From: Azolla pinnata
Taxonomy: Eukaryota; Streptophyta; Polypodiopsida; Salviniales; Salviniaceae
Direction: 5' to 3'
Length of the DNA: 53,362 nucleotides
Assembly (NCBI GenBank): GCA_037176905.1
Contig: JBBBWG010028500.1
Span: 1 to 53,362 of the forward strand
Shown one piece after another: positions 41,320 to 53,362 of this stretch; within the stretch, counting starts at the first letter, position 1; every line of letters starts with the position of its first letter. The notes beneath the pieces are model-generated. The model did no database searches and was not told the DNA's origin. It saw only the letters and a list, made by a program, of their open reading frames with translations. A program made the position numbers and the translations under genes.

Positions 41320-43969
41320 CATTGCTGGAGTGCGCTTATACATGATCTTACATGTTCTACCAAAAGCAAATAGCATCAAACCCTACTATCTGGGTTTTTC
41401 TGTATTTGATGCAAAGACCGTGGACGAATTAGAGAACCTACAGGCAGCTGATTGAATAGTCTGGATGCCTGACCATGTTATGCCCCTTGAAATATATCTC
41501 GCAATTTGGGTTCCAAATGAAGAGAGTGGTAATCTCTGCATTGGTTTGTTAATGGGTTCGCACCTTTAATCTGGAGGGTTTCAAGTCAACGGTGGAACAA
41601 GGCTGGAAACGGATGCTGGGAATGGCTTTACAATTGTACAAGTGCAAATTTCCCATTCTCTGTGGCTGTACAGATGAGTGTGAACTCAAAACTCCTTAGC
41701 TGGGTACAATTGATCTTGAACTCATTCTTTATTCTGGTACATAGTGAACAAGCTGGTCCCCTATTCTTGAGAGGCCCCTTGTTCACAGAGTCTGATGTAG
41801 AAGCCTAGTTAGTGGGAAAGAACATGGCGCTCGCCTAGCCCTCGATCTGAGCCAATGAATGAAAAGCTTTCAGAACCCCTCGGTACAAAGAGATGAAGTG
41901 TGGCTTCCTCCAGTTGGTTGATATGCACTCTTGGTGCTAATATTATTCTTGAACTAATTTCCACGTTTGCTATAGCCAAAAGCATCCTGGATGGATGTCT
42001 AGACCCTCGAGATCTCCATGTCTGTAACAGCTCAACAACAACAGGCGATGGAACTAATCAGGTACGCTCACTGAGCTAAACTAGTGATACTGGTTTTTGA
42101 GGTGATTTGCCATTGAGGAATGCATCTTCTGGCTTGTAAAAAGAACATATTGAAGGTGGTACTATGGATACATGGTTTTAAAAGCGCTGCTTTACTTTTT
42201 AGACTGGGGAACAAGGAGCCAAATCTCTATTGCTTCACACACACTCCATTAAATTGCACACAAACAACAGCTAGAGCCCGATAAATAGGATTTGGATGGA
42301 TCATCTCTGAGTTTGTTTTGTGGCTTCTGTTCTGTGTATATCAGTGTACATAGATACAAAGGAGTATTAAACTTCAGGCAACCATACCATGGCCTTCCCT
42401 GTTCTGGTCACAGAATCATTGCCATAGCTATACCATTTCAAATTTTATGCTCTTATAGAGGTTTCCACTTAGATTCTCTCCTACTCTTATCTTCTGCAAT
42501 GGCTACTCCATGGAGTGTAGTAAAGCAACAATGGCCTTCCCTATCCGTGCTAGAGATCCGCAGCTGCTTAGTACAACAAGGTCATCTTTTGTTCATTTCA
42601 CTGAACATAGGAAAATCAATTAATTGGCGATTGAAATGTTGCTCTTATTCTTCTTCATTTATGTTTTCTCTGCTCAACTGCATGCAATTAATCTGGGTTT
42701 TTCCTAATGTTCTCGTGGAAATACGTGAACCTGCTTGGTTAATCCCCATGCCGGTATTCACTGGTCACCTACCTACATTCGTNNNNNNNNNNNNNNNNNN
42801 NNNNNNNNNNNNNNNNNNNNNNNNNNNNNNNNNNNNNNNNNNNNNNNNNNNNNNNNNNNNNNNNNNNNNNNNNNNNNNNNNNATTCGTCATTACAAATCA
42901 AGTCAAATAATCGATTGATCGATGACATAATTGTAGTTCCTTGTTAAATGTAAGTACCACACTCAATTGATGGGTTGGTTTAATTAGAAATGTTGAGTAG
43001 GCTAAGCAGAGGGATTGGTTCAGCTATCGTTGGTTTAGCGAACTAATGTGGAATATTTGAATTCGGAAAGATTGTGATCAGGCCAGATGGATTTGAACTG
43101 GTAATTACCCATTCTAGATTTCAATCATTTCCACCAAATTTCAGTCTTTTGGGCATTAATTTGTTATTCATAAGCTTCTCTTTCTGGGAGCTTCTTTTAT
43201 AACGATCTGCTCCTTGTCGAATTCCTTGTCGACCGTTTACAGGGCAAATTATGCACATAATCCCCCCCATATGGACACTTTTGCAGTTAACACCTCATGT
43301 GGAAAGCGATTTATATGCTCAAAGGCAACCTTGGACGATCAAATTGAAATTATTCTCCTGTGATCTTAAAGGTTTAGGAGATTTTGGGGGAGGAAGGTTG
43401 ATATCTAATAATAACAATATGCTAAGGGGACCGATTGACCGATCACTTCCGCCAACAGTGACACCAAGTCCCCTGTTCATTTCTCTTCTCTTCTCTTCTC
43501 TTTTTCTTGCAGGATCGACCGTACACTGCACATCGGAGTCAATGTGATTTCGACGCTTTGGGGGGCTCTCGACATTAAGAAGCACTATGCGCTCCATAAC
43601 GCTTGTTCATTAAAGCACGCGCTTGTCTGGTAACTTTGTTTGTCCTCGGTTTCCAAAGAGATGGAATGGAGCAGGAAGCAGATTGTTATCGTCGAGCATG
43701 AAAGAGGGGCAGCACATGCATGCCTTCACTCGTCCAATGGCGACATTCAATACACCGCCGATGCTGCAAAGCACTCCCGCTGGAAGAGGGGGTTTTTCTC
43801 CAGAATCACCCCTATTTGTAGCGGGAAGTAGGAAGCATAAATCAGTTAGGAAAGCGATTATACGAACGAGCGCGAGGTTTGCTGTGAATCGAATACAGAA
43901 TGGGATCGTGTGGAGCGGCGGCGGCAGGAAGTAGGGAAGCAAATCATTGGGAAGAGTATTGAATCGACG
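41320..43969. other. Intergenic, contains second assembly gap; no recognised gene
   Basis: Downstream of the methyltransferase and upstream of the KCS gene. Frames of 60-210 codons occur on both strands (for example 42292-42918, read through the gap, and 43623-43934), but none shows a recognisable domain. The first few hundred bases are probably the methyltransferase 3' UTR. Confidence 0.4.
42783..42882. other. Assembly gap (100 N)
   Basis: Exactly 100 N. The left flank ends in ATTCGT and the right flank begins ATTCGT, a 6-base overlap. Confidence 0.98.
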
Positions 43970-44131
43970 AACATGAGAAGCGACAAGCGATTGGTAGCAA
44001 AGAAGCGATTAGTGAGAAGCGATGAGGGATTTCACTCAGATTAGCGACGGAACATGAGAAGCGACAAGCGATTAGTAGCAAAGCAGCGATTAGCGAGAAG
44101 CGTTGAGGGATTGCATTCGGATTAGCGACAG
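43970..44131. repeat. 81-bp tandem direct repeat, two copies
   Basis: Unit beginning AACATGAGAAGCGACAAGCG and containing AGCAAAG, AGCGATTAG, GAGAAGCG and TGAGGGATT, at 43970-44050 and 44051-44131. Internally it is built from shorter AGCGATTAG-like motifs. It lies 360-520 bp upstream of the KCS start. Confidence 0.85.
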
Positions 44132-44400
44132 GGGATTTCTAATCTGTACTTAACTAGGATTTCGGTCGTGTGTTGTTTGGGTCATTTTTGTTCTATCTGA
44201 TTTTGTTAGTTTTGTGTGTGTGTGTGTTTTTTTGGTAGGGGAAGAAAAAAAGAGAAAAGAGGATTATTAAAAGCTTTGCAATTAATGGCGATGATTGCGA
44301 CAGTTAGGGTTTGTTTGTTGCCACCTTACTGTCGCTGTCGCTTTGTACTTGCATTGCCTCAATCAATTCTCTCCCCCCCCCTCTTCTGCTCCAATCTTCT

Positions 44401-44485
44401 CTCAGAAGCAGCAGATTATTCAGCAGGAGAAGCAGAAGCAGATTCAGCAGGAGAAGCAGAAGCAGCAGAAGTAGCTGAAGAAGAA
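44401..44485. repeat. CAG/GAAGCA trinucleotide tract in KCS 5' leader
   Basis: Imperfect AGCAGGAGAAGCAGAAGCAG units ending in GAAGAAGAAG immediately before the KCS ATG. It can be read as Glu/Ala-rich frames, but homology to KCS begins only downstream. Confidence 0.75.
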
Positions 44486-44486
44486 G

Positions 44487-46265
<1,779 letters not shown>

Positions 46266-47442
46266 TTAGCTCCCCAAAACCCCCTCTCGCCTCGCTGCAG
46301 CTTTAGCATATATGCACAAGGGAGGATTCCAAAGTCCTTCTCCTTTCTCTTTCCCACCTCATTTCAAGTCCCCCAATCATTGTGATCTGTTCTTTGCATA
46401 TCTTAGCTCTCAATAACTGCCCCCACTCGCTGTACTCCTTTGATTTTGACTTGCTTACTGAAATTTCTGTATCTGCATTGTCTCTGCCAATCATCAAATT
46501 AATTACACAAGTACTGAGGGCTACAACTTCTTTGGATGACTGGTAGGCTGACTTGATCATGCTTGGGGGGAGCTGCTTAAATAAATAATCTATCTATCTG
46601 TTTGGGCACACCATTGCAAGTCAAATCAGAACTAGATAGCATCAATCAGAGTTACTTTTGCCCAGCTTGCGCTACGGATCTGGCAGATGTAACCAATCAT
46701 TCACTGCTTTTGCGCACCCAAGGCACATACATACATTGTTGTTATGGATGAACCATACATACCTAACGTTGTTTCAGGACCACAATGCTTCGTTCGGTAT
46801 ATGATCAAGATTCTGGATCTTCACTTGCAGGCTAGGCCTACACCAAATATTATCTCAGGTTTGGAGTTGAATACCCACACAGATGAAGTCCATAGCAACA
46901 GCTTGGCTTCAACCTTTCTCTTAATTAAGGCGAGCTTGATTATTTGTTCTCGGACCATCTCAAAGAAGATCAAAACTTTTTGCAGGATAAGATCAACGAA
47001 TCAGGAACACTACTTAAGGATATCGCATCGAACGGTACAACGGTTTCTAATCAGCCAGCACCCGTGGCCGAGCTGTCAAATTCTCTTTGAGCTCAACCCA
47101 CCGTAAGACTTCGTAAACATATCTCATAGTGTTCAATTTTTTCTTTTTACTCCCCGGCAGCAGCTGCAACTTTGGGTTTTCTTTTTTTTAAAAGAGTTTA
47201 TGGTGCACGGATAGAATTACAGCAGCAGCTTTTTAGAAGCTCATGTCTGCACTACAGTAAAGGTACAAATGCTTTGTGTAAACTTGCTGAAGTGAATCTA
47301 CTAGAATGCTAATCTACAAGCTGATCTGCAGTGGAAAGAATAGGCTAAACTGAAATACAGCAGTGCTCTGCTTCAAATTTACACCACTACACAAGCCAGC
47401 CATATCGAAGCAACCTATTCACACAAACTACAAACGTTCGAC
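46266..47442. other. Convergent 3' region between KCS and coiled-coil gene
   Basis: No recognised gene. A 120-codon plus-strand frame at 46744-47106 has no motif I recognise. Probably the 3' UTRs of the two convergent genes plus spacer. Confidence 0.4.
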
Positions 47443-50400
47443 CTACATCCCACTTGTTACTACTTTGGGAATGCCAAAAACCGAGGAAAACAGCCTGTTC
47501 TTTTTCCGAACAGTGGACGCAGCTGAGCCAGAAGTCAGTCCTTGACGGCCTCGACCATGTCTGTTTTCGTCGTGATAAATGATGTCAACGATTTGACATT
47601 TGGATGACATATTCTGGACACAAAACAAGAAGCATTTGAGAATGATGCAACAAGGGGAAGAACATTACGATTTATATATATGATCTCCTTTCCGGTCTCA
47701 AACTAAAATGCTGAGTTTTGCTCTTATGGAACATTCATGTTTATCGAGTGGTAGTTTTATCTTCAGAATGAATATTACCTGAGATGATGCATTCGTTGTT
47801 GGTGTGGGTTTGTCTCGTTTTCTAGATGTCCTGTTCATAGCAGAGCCTGAAATCGGTCGCTTTTCATTGAGATCTGTGTAGCATTTTATTCTATTCCCAC
47901 CCCTCTGATGTGGAAGGGATCGCGGGTTCTGCACAGAAGACACATATAATAGGAAATAGCAAATGTTATGGTACAAACCACCAAATGTATACTTTGTTGA
48001 GCTAAATGCATAGCTATATATAAGGAGAGTTTAGGGTTTAGGCATGTGTCCAACTGCCGGTGTGAAATGTTTACCTTCTCTGCTACAGGTGCATCTTCAT
48101 GGGAAGGAATATTTGTTTTGTCCGAAAGAACTCTACCTTTTTGAGCTCTTGTGCCATTGGATACCTGAAGAAGTCAATTTGATTACCACTCGCCCAAACT
48201 AGACAATTCACTAAAGAAAAAACTTATTTTCCGCAGCTTACCCTGTCTGGTACTTCTTGGCACTCCACAATCTTGGGGTTGGCACGATCCGTTGGATCCG
48301 TATCAGCAATATTCCGTGGCAAAACCCTGTTTTCCCCTTGCTGATCCTGTTCAAAAAGAAAGTCGATTTCTTACATAAAAGATCTCGATTTTCGCCCAGA
48401 TGGACAGTTTTATTTCGTGGTTACTCTCATGTCAGTTAGAGAGCTTATTGCCTGGGGAGGCACGGTGTTTACAGAAGTTGTTGCAACAGCTTCAAGCTCC
48501 GCCGTCAGGTTTCGAGTTGCTGCATCTTTAGGTTTGTCTGGCTTCTGTTTCCACAAGGGCTCCATGTAAATAGTACTTCAAGAATTCGCAACCGATTCCC
48601 TCTTCTACTTCATGAATGAGGTTTCAATTCCCTAATTTTTGGCTTACCTGTTTGTCCTTGAACTGCCCCTCCAAGTCGGCATAAAGCACCTTTAGGTTCT
48701 CATTTTCACGACGAAGCTCATCCATTACTTTCATTGCCTTCTTCAACTGCTCCTCCTTCTCAACCAAAGCAATTTTTACTTCCGACACATCTAGCTTCAT
48801 TCCTCGAATTTCTTGAGAATCATTGGGCTGAGAGACCATGGAGAGATGTTGTGATTACAAACACGTGAAAAACCTTGGGTACAGATAAATCGCATCAAGA
48901 TATCAGAACAACACAATGACGAATGCTTACATACATTTTGACTATCAGCATTAGATCCTTGGTCAGTATCCAGTTTTTCTCCATGATCAACTCGAAGCAG
49001 CTCTTTCCGAAGTTTACACAACTCTTCCTCAGCAGCTTGGATATTGATGCGTAAGACAGTGGCTTCAACAGTCTTCTCGTCGTGTGCCCTCTGCAATTCA
49101 TCGACTCTGGACTGAAGCCTTTGTAAATTTACCTCAGCTGCCTTCAGCTCTTGTCTCGAGGTAGAAATGCGGGTGCTATAATCGTCCTCCATTCTCTTGA
49201 ATTGATCCCAAACAAAATTCTTCTCCCTGATAAGAGCAGAAACTTCTTGTTTCCACTTCAAACTCATGTTGGACTGTTCACTTCTCAAAGATTCCACTTC
49301 CATCTCATGCTTTCTTTGTAATTCTTCACAAAGCCATTGATCCTTACATAATGCTTGTTTCTCCTCAGCACCATCTCCCTGAGCTGTTTCTTTACAATTC
49401 CCATCAGCTTCGTCCAATTGTAGCTGTAATATTGACAGCAGTTGCATATAGAGCATAAAAAAATGAAACATGAGATATTAATGTTCAGCTTACCTCCTTC
49501 TCGCTGAGTTGTGATGCAAGGACTTCCAGTCTTGAGGACAAGATATCTACTTCATCTATGGCTCCCTCTAAATCACACAAATGACACCACTGAGAGCAAG
49601 TTAGAGATAAATGGCTAACATTGAAGATAGGATGTTGCATGCACTATCTTCTTGATTTGGTTGCGAGATCAACCTGCTAAAATGTAGTGACCACACTGTA
49701 CCTCTCATGTATGAACCTTGGAAGGCATGATTATGTCCTATGACACAACTGTATCTATGTGGATATATGAAGACATCAGCCCTTCGGGTAATGCATCCCC
49801 CCAGACTGAGACCATAATCCTTGATAATTAATATGCTATTCGCTTTTGATTTTGTTGAGGACGAAAAAATACATACCGTGCGAGCGTCAACTTCCGTTCA
49901 TTATTGCATCATGGGGTCAACCAGTACAATGGTTTATCATTTACATCATAGCATTTGATGGACCACTACCTATTCTGGATCGTTATAGGCAATTTTAAAA
50001 CACACGCGACACATATCAGACGTAGATCTAGATTATTATTAACAATGAAAATTCAGTGGAATGTATGCTAGCCAACCATAGCGAAGAGAAATACTGACCG
50101 AGCCTGAGCTTGAAGCACAGAGATTTTTGCCGATGAGAAGTGGTAGCGACTTTGAGCAGCGCAATCTCGTAGGCTTGGACACTGCTTTTGCCTTCGTGCT
50201 CTCTTTTCTCCTGTGGCAAGAAAAAGTGCAAGGAAGAAGAAACCGCCCCCACAATGTTCTCCGACGGACAATTACAGATGGAAATGGTAGGGAGCTGTTT
50301 CGGTGAAAGAGCATGTACCTTCGTGAGAGCTTCCTGGAGTTTTTCTTTCTCCAGGCGTCTCAATCCCTTCTGTACCAGCAGCTCTTCTTTCAACAACTCC

Positions 50401-50744
50401 CGCTCTTCCAAAAGCGCTTCTACCTTCCCCAGCGCGGCAGCTTCGCTCTTCTTCGACTCCAGCAGATCTAGAACTGCCATCTCCAGCCATTTCTGCAGAA
50501 ACAGGCAGGCACATTCAGCACACGATGAGCCGAAGGGGAATGCGGATGAGAATGTCGTGAAGAATCCATGGCGGACGCTACAAAGGAATCCAAGAAACAG
50601 GGGAGGGGAAGAGATGCAAGAGAAACAGAGCAAGGGGAATTCCCGAAGCACCTGGGGGGATTCTGCTGCTGTGGGAGGGCGATGGCCATGGATCATGGCT
50701 TCTGGTCGGGGAAGAAGAAGCAGCGCAGCAGCAGACAAGGGCAT
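47443..50744 (-). CDS. Coiled-coil protein of unknown function, 11 exons
   Basis: Not recognised as a named family. Exons: 50652-50744, 50319-50492, 50099-50210, 49494-49567, 48935-49423, 48648-48827, 48473-48544, 48242-48346, 48075-48164, 47779-47928, 47443-47613; GT/AG and phase agree throughout, giving 569 residues. Residues about 35-350 are Glu/Lys/Leu-rich heptad sequence, for example LLESKKSEAAALGKVEALLE, REKNFVWDQFKRMEDD and EKEEQLKKAMKVMDELRREN. The C-terminal third is Ser/Lys/Arg-rich and probably disordered (GRVLSDKTNIPSHED, RTSRKRDKPTPTTN). It ends in a basic, conserved-looking block, KKNRLFSSVFGIPKVV. That layout suggests a structural, cytoskeletal or chromosomal protein, but this is a guess. 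The start is uncertain: in-frame ATGs at 50744, 50696 and 50480 are possible. Confidence 0.75.
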
Positions 50745-50841
50745 GCTCTGTTCCAGAGCGCTCCTCCGTCCTCTCCTCTGTTCTTGAATTTGAAAAAATT
50801 TCCGGACTCTGTTTTGAGACCCTTTCTTCTTCAAATGCATC

Positions 50842-51290
50842 ATGTGTGTATTGTTGAACAAGAGCATATTGTTGAACAAGAGCATCTGTGTCAGCAGCAT
50901 CTGTATTAGCAGCAGCATCTGTATCAGCATCAGCAATCGGGAGCGCAACTGCGTCCAATTTGCCGATGCATGCGATCGATTCATGCGTGCGTGCGCGTCT
51001 GTCTGTTCAGATCGATGCGCCCGGCTCTACGACGTGTGCTGCTGTGTGTGTTCAATTCGATGAGATCGATGTGTCGATGTGTGTGTGTGTGTCTGTGTCT
51101 GTGTGTGTCTAGTGTTCAGATCGATGTGTTTGCCTCCGTCCGTGTGCATTTCAGATCGTTGTGTTTGTCTCTGTCGCTATGCATTTCAGATCAATGCGTT
51201 TGTCTGTGTGTGTGTGTGTGTGTGTGCATGCGTGCGTGTGTTTAGATCGATGTATCTATCTATGTGTGTGTTCATATCGATGTGTCTTGT
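50842..51290. repeat. CAGCAT/GTT and GATCGATGTGTx simple repeats
   Basis: Imperfect GTATTAGCAGCAGCATCT trinucleotide units (50842-50940), then repeated TTCAGATCGATGTGTTTG-like units mixed with TGTGTG runs (51055-51290). It lies between the start of the coiled-coil gene and the end of the LAS1-like gene. Open frames here are low complexity. Confidence 0.8.
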
Positions 51291-51858
51291 GCACAAGGTG
51301 CGTGCCAATCCTTGCATGAGAGCCATGGCATCTGCGCTGCTTGCATGCACTATCTGAATGCGTTGGTATATCTCCACGCCAGGCAGCATCGCGATTTCCG
51401 TTATAGAATTATGACAAACAGATCCTCGCGATCTGCCGTGGACGATCCATCGTGACCAGATAGTTTACGCCTGCATTCGACCCCTAAGGCTAGTAACAAG
51501 ATGCTTCAGCAAAGTTCTCCTTTCAACTCGATCGGGTAATGATGCTGAACAAAGCCATGGGAGTAGAAGCATGCTTTAATGATTAACAGCTCTCTTGCAG
51601 CTGTGGCAAAGCCAAACCTCGAGGGGCTTTGCTTTAAGAAAAAGGAGCATCTCTATGCCTGGCCAATTGGCCAGAGTTGAAAAGTACATAAAACTTTGAT
51701 TTAGTATTCGATGGTCAACTACGATCTGGATCTCTTGCTCATTCATCAGAAGGCGGGATGGAATAGAAAAAGAACAAAAACAGAGAAAGATTGGCCGTTG
51801 CTCGTTAACCAGAATTTTGTTCTATATATGTGGTGGAAGCCTGTAGAAAAAATTATCT
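51291..51858. other. Intergenic / 3' flank of the LAS1-like gene
   Basis: No recognised gene. Likely 3' UTR of the LAS1-like gene and promoter of the coiled-coil gene. Confidence 0.45.
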
Positions 51859-53333
51859 CTATTTTAGCAAATGGATCGCAGATCGAATCGCATCGAGCTC
51901 ATCGATTCGGCATCGCTTGTACACCCCATCAAGCAGAAGTGTACCAACAAGCACGGGCGTCTTCCTCCCTAGCCGTCGTGGAGTGGAACCACCACCATTC
52001 GAAGGAATTCTCGCACCATATCCAGCACCAGCTTCCATGTCCATGTCCATGCCCCCAGTTTCAGCATCTCTCTTCAAGCTGGGTTTCGATGCTTCGACCG
52101 TTGCTGTAACTGCATCTCGAACTCCTTCTGCACTATCATGATGATTATGATCATCATCGACTTCTTCTTCATCATCATCATCATCATCATCGACCACAAG
52201 CATGGTGGATGCGGTCTCCGTACTCGCAGCATCCCATACCTCCTCGCCTCCACAGACGGTTCCGCATGTTTCCCCTTCTCCTAGCTCCACCCTCGGAAGC
52301 GTTGTCCCAAACGACGGAATCGCACCAGAACGCTCGATCCTGTCCGGAAGCTTGCCGATTGCGCATGGCCTCCAGTCTTCGTCGGCAACAACAGCCCATT
52401 TCATCTTCCCCGTGGAGATGGTATCCTTTCCTCCGAGCAAGCTTCCCTCGCCAAGAAGCATGCCGCTTGTGCGTCTGCGAAGAAGAAGCATGCGAACATC
52501 CTTCCCAGCTTCCAGAATCGCCTTCTCGCCATCTTTCAGGCCGACATCGGTCGTCTCATCTGCATTGCTGCTGCCGTTGCTCGCCATCCCTCCAAGATCT
52601 TCATTACTAGAGTTTGGAGGATGCCTGTGTTCAGCATCCGGATCATCCGATTCCTTCTGCAGCTGGAGCGCCGCATCACTCATTTCAACAAGTCTGCTGG
52701 CATGATGGGACCAGGATTTCTTGGGAGCACAGCCGAGGAGAAAGCTCAGCACATGCATGCCTGCTGCATCTTTTTTGCTATCCTTGAGACACCGAGACAC
52801 CAGTTCTCTTGAGAGTTGAGGAACATTCAAAGATAACTCTCCGATTACAGACTGCCATGTCTTGTCACCCGCGATACACCTTTCTAAAAGCCCTTCATTC
52901 AATACAGCGGTCGCCACTTCTGGAACGGCCGACGACACTAATTTAACCAGATTTTCGAGGTCCTTGTTCGCTCTCGATCCTGATCAGACAAGAAGTTAAT
53001 GTACACTTTTTTTAGCATCGATCTTATATGTAGCAAAGCAAGAAGAACCCCAAACCTTTTGATCTTTCTTTCGAAGCATAATCGTATAATCGATTTTTGA
53101 TAGATTCGGATGAATCTTGAAGAACTTGTTTTTGAGCTTCCCAATAGTGAGCTTTCAACCATTTAAGTGCCTGCAGTATGAAGTGCATCCCAGGACAGTT
53201 ACACAGCAGGAATACAGTAGATCACATCTGTACATGTGCGGCACAATATCCTTTAGATAATAAAAAATTTATTGTACCTCCTTGCTTGCTAGCTGCAGGA
53301 ATGGAAGAGATGGAAGTTCCTTATGCGCTACCT
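51859..53333 (-). CDS. LAS1-like pre-rRNA processing endonuclease (partial, C-terminal part)
   Basis: LAS1 is the HEPN-domain nuclease that, with the kinase Grc3/NOL9, cuts ITS2 during 60S ribosome maturation in the nucleolus. Exons in the window: 53278-53333, 53056-53170, 51859-52979. The first reads VAHKELPSLPFLQLASKE, the second ALKWLKAHYWEAQKQ; both are signatures of the LAS1 HEPN region. The His in VAH fits the second half of the RxxxxH active site, and the preceding Arg exon is off the right edge. The last exon holds the plant LAS1 tail: an acidic run (DDDDDDDDEEEVDDD, encoded by a GAT repeat), WRPCAIGKLPD, and the end GVYKRCRIDELDAIRSAIHL. About 430 residues are present. Long antisense frames over 52202-52705 are shadows. 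Confidence 0.82.
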
Positions 53334-53362
53334 CTAGAAAATGACAATCAAACCAGTTTCTA

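Overview
The window is nuclear DNA from a land plant, most likely a fern (Ceratopteris/Adiantum-like). Support: spliced plant-specific gene families (LRR VIII-type receptor kinase, NPF transporter, FAE1-type ketoacyl-CoA synthase), nuclear tRNA genes without encoded CCA, telomere-type CCCTAAA/CCCTAA tracts, and above all six long intronless PLS-type pentatricopeptide (PPR) genes whose repeats are nearly uniform. Such PPR expansions are known from ferns, lycophytes and hornworts. The species assignment is inference.

Layout. 1-5.4 kb: minus-strand LRR receptor-like kinase ectodomain in 14 exons, running off the left edge before its kinase domain. 5.4-7.3 kb: GAA, CATA and TGCA simple repeats and no recognised gene. 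7.3-9.7 kb: PPR gene A (minus). 10.3-10.6 kb: tRNA-Thr(AGU) present on both sides of a 100-N gap, probably one gene duplicated by an unmerged assembly join. 12.6-15.2 kb: four-exon NPF/POT transporter (minus). 15.5-16.6 kb: telomere-like tracts. 16.7-30.5 kb: PPR genes B, C, D, E, all plus strand, with a tRNA-Val(CAC) between C and D and tandem debris of the D 3' end behind D. 31.7-34.7 kb: PPR gene F (minus, convergent with E). 34.8 kb: (CCCTAA)n tract between F and a divergent 13-exon NSUN6-type RNA cytosine-5 methyltransferase (35.6-41.3 kb). 42.8 kb: second 100-N gap. 44.5-46.3 kb: intronless GC-rich 3-ketoacyl-CoA synthase with a large Asn-rich insert. 47.4-50.7 kb: 11-exon coiled-coil protein of unknown function (minus). 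51.9-53.3 kb: 3' half of a LAS1-like pre-rRNA processing nuclease (minus), running off the right edge.

The PPR genes are the functional theme. Each encodes 5-8 P-L-S triplets followed by E-type motifs, with no DYW deaminase. They are expected to be organellar RNA-binding proteins that would need a partner in trans if they act in RNA editing. The residues that set RNA base preference are kept almost entirely within the permitted set but differ between the six paralogues, which argues for live genes with different targets. NSUN6-like and LAS1-like proteins are general RNA-modification and ribosome-maturation factors; the transporter, receptor kinase and KCS look unrelated to them. Splice junctions were placed by eye from GT/AG sites, phase and family homology; none was tested against transcripts.
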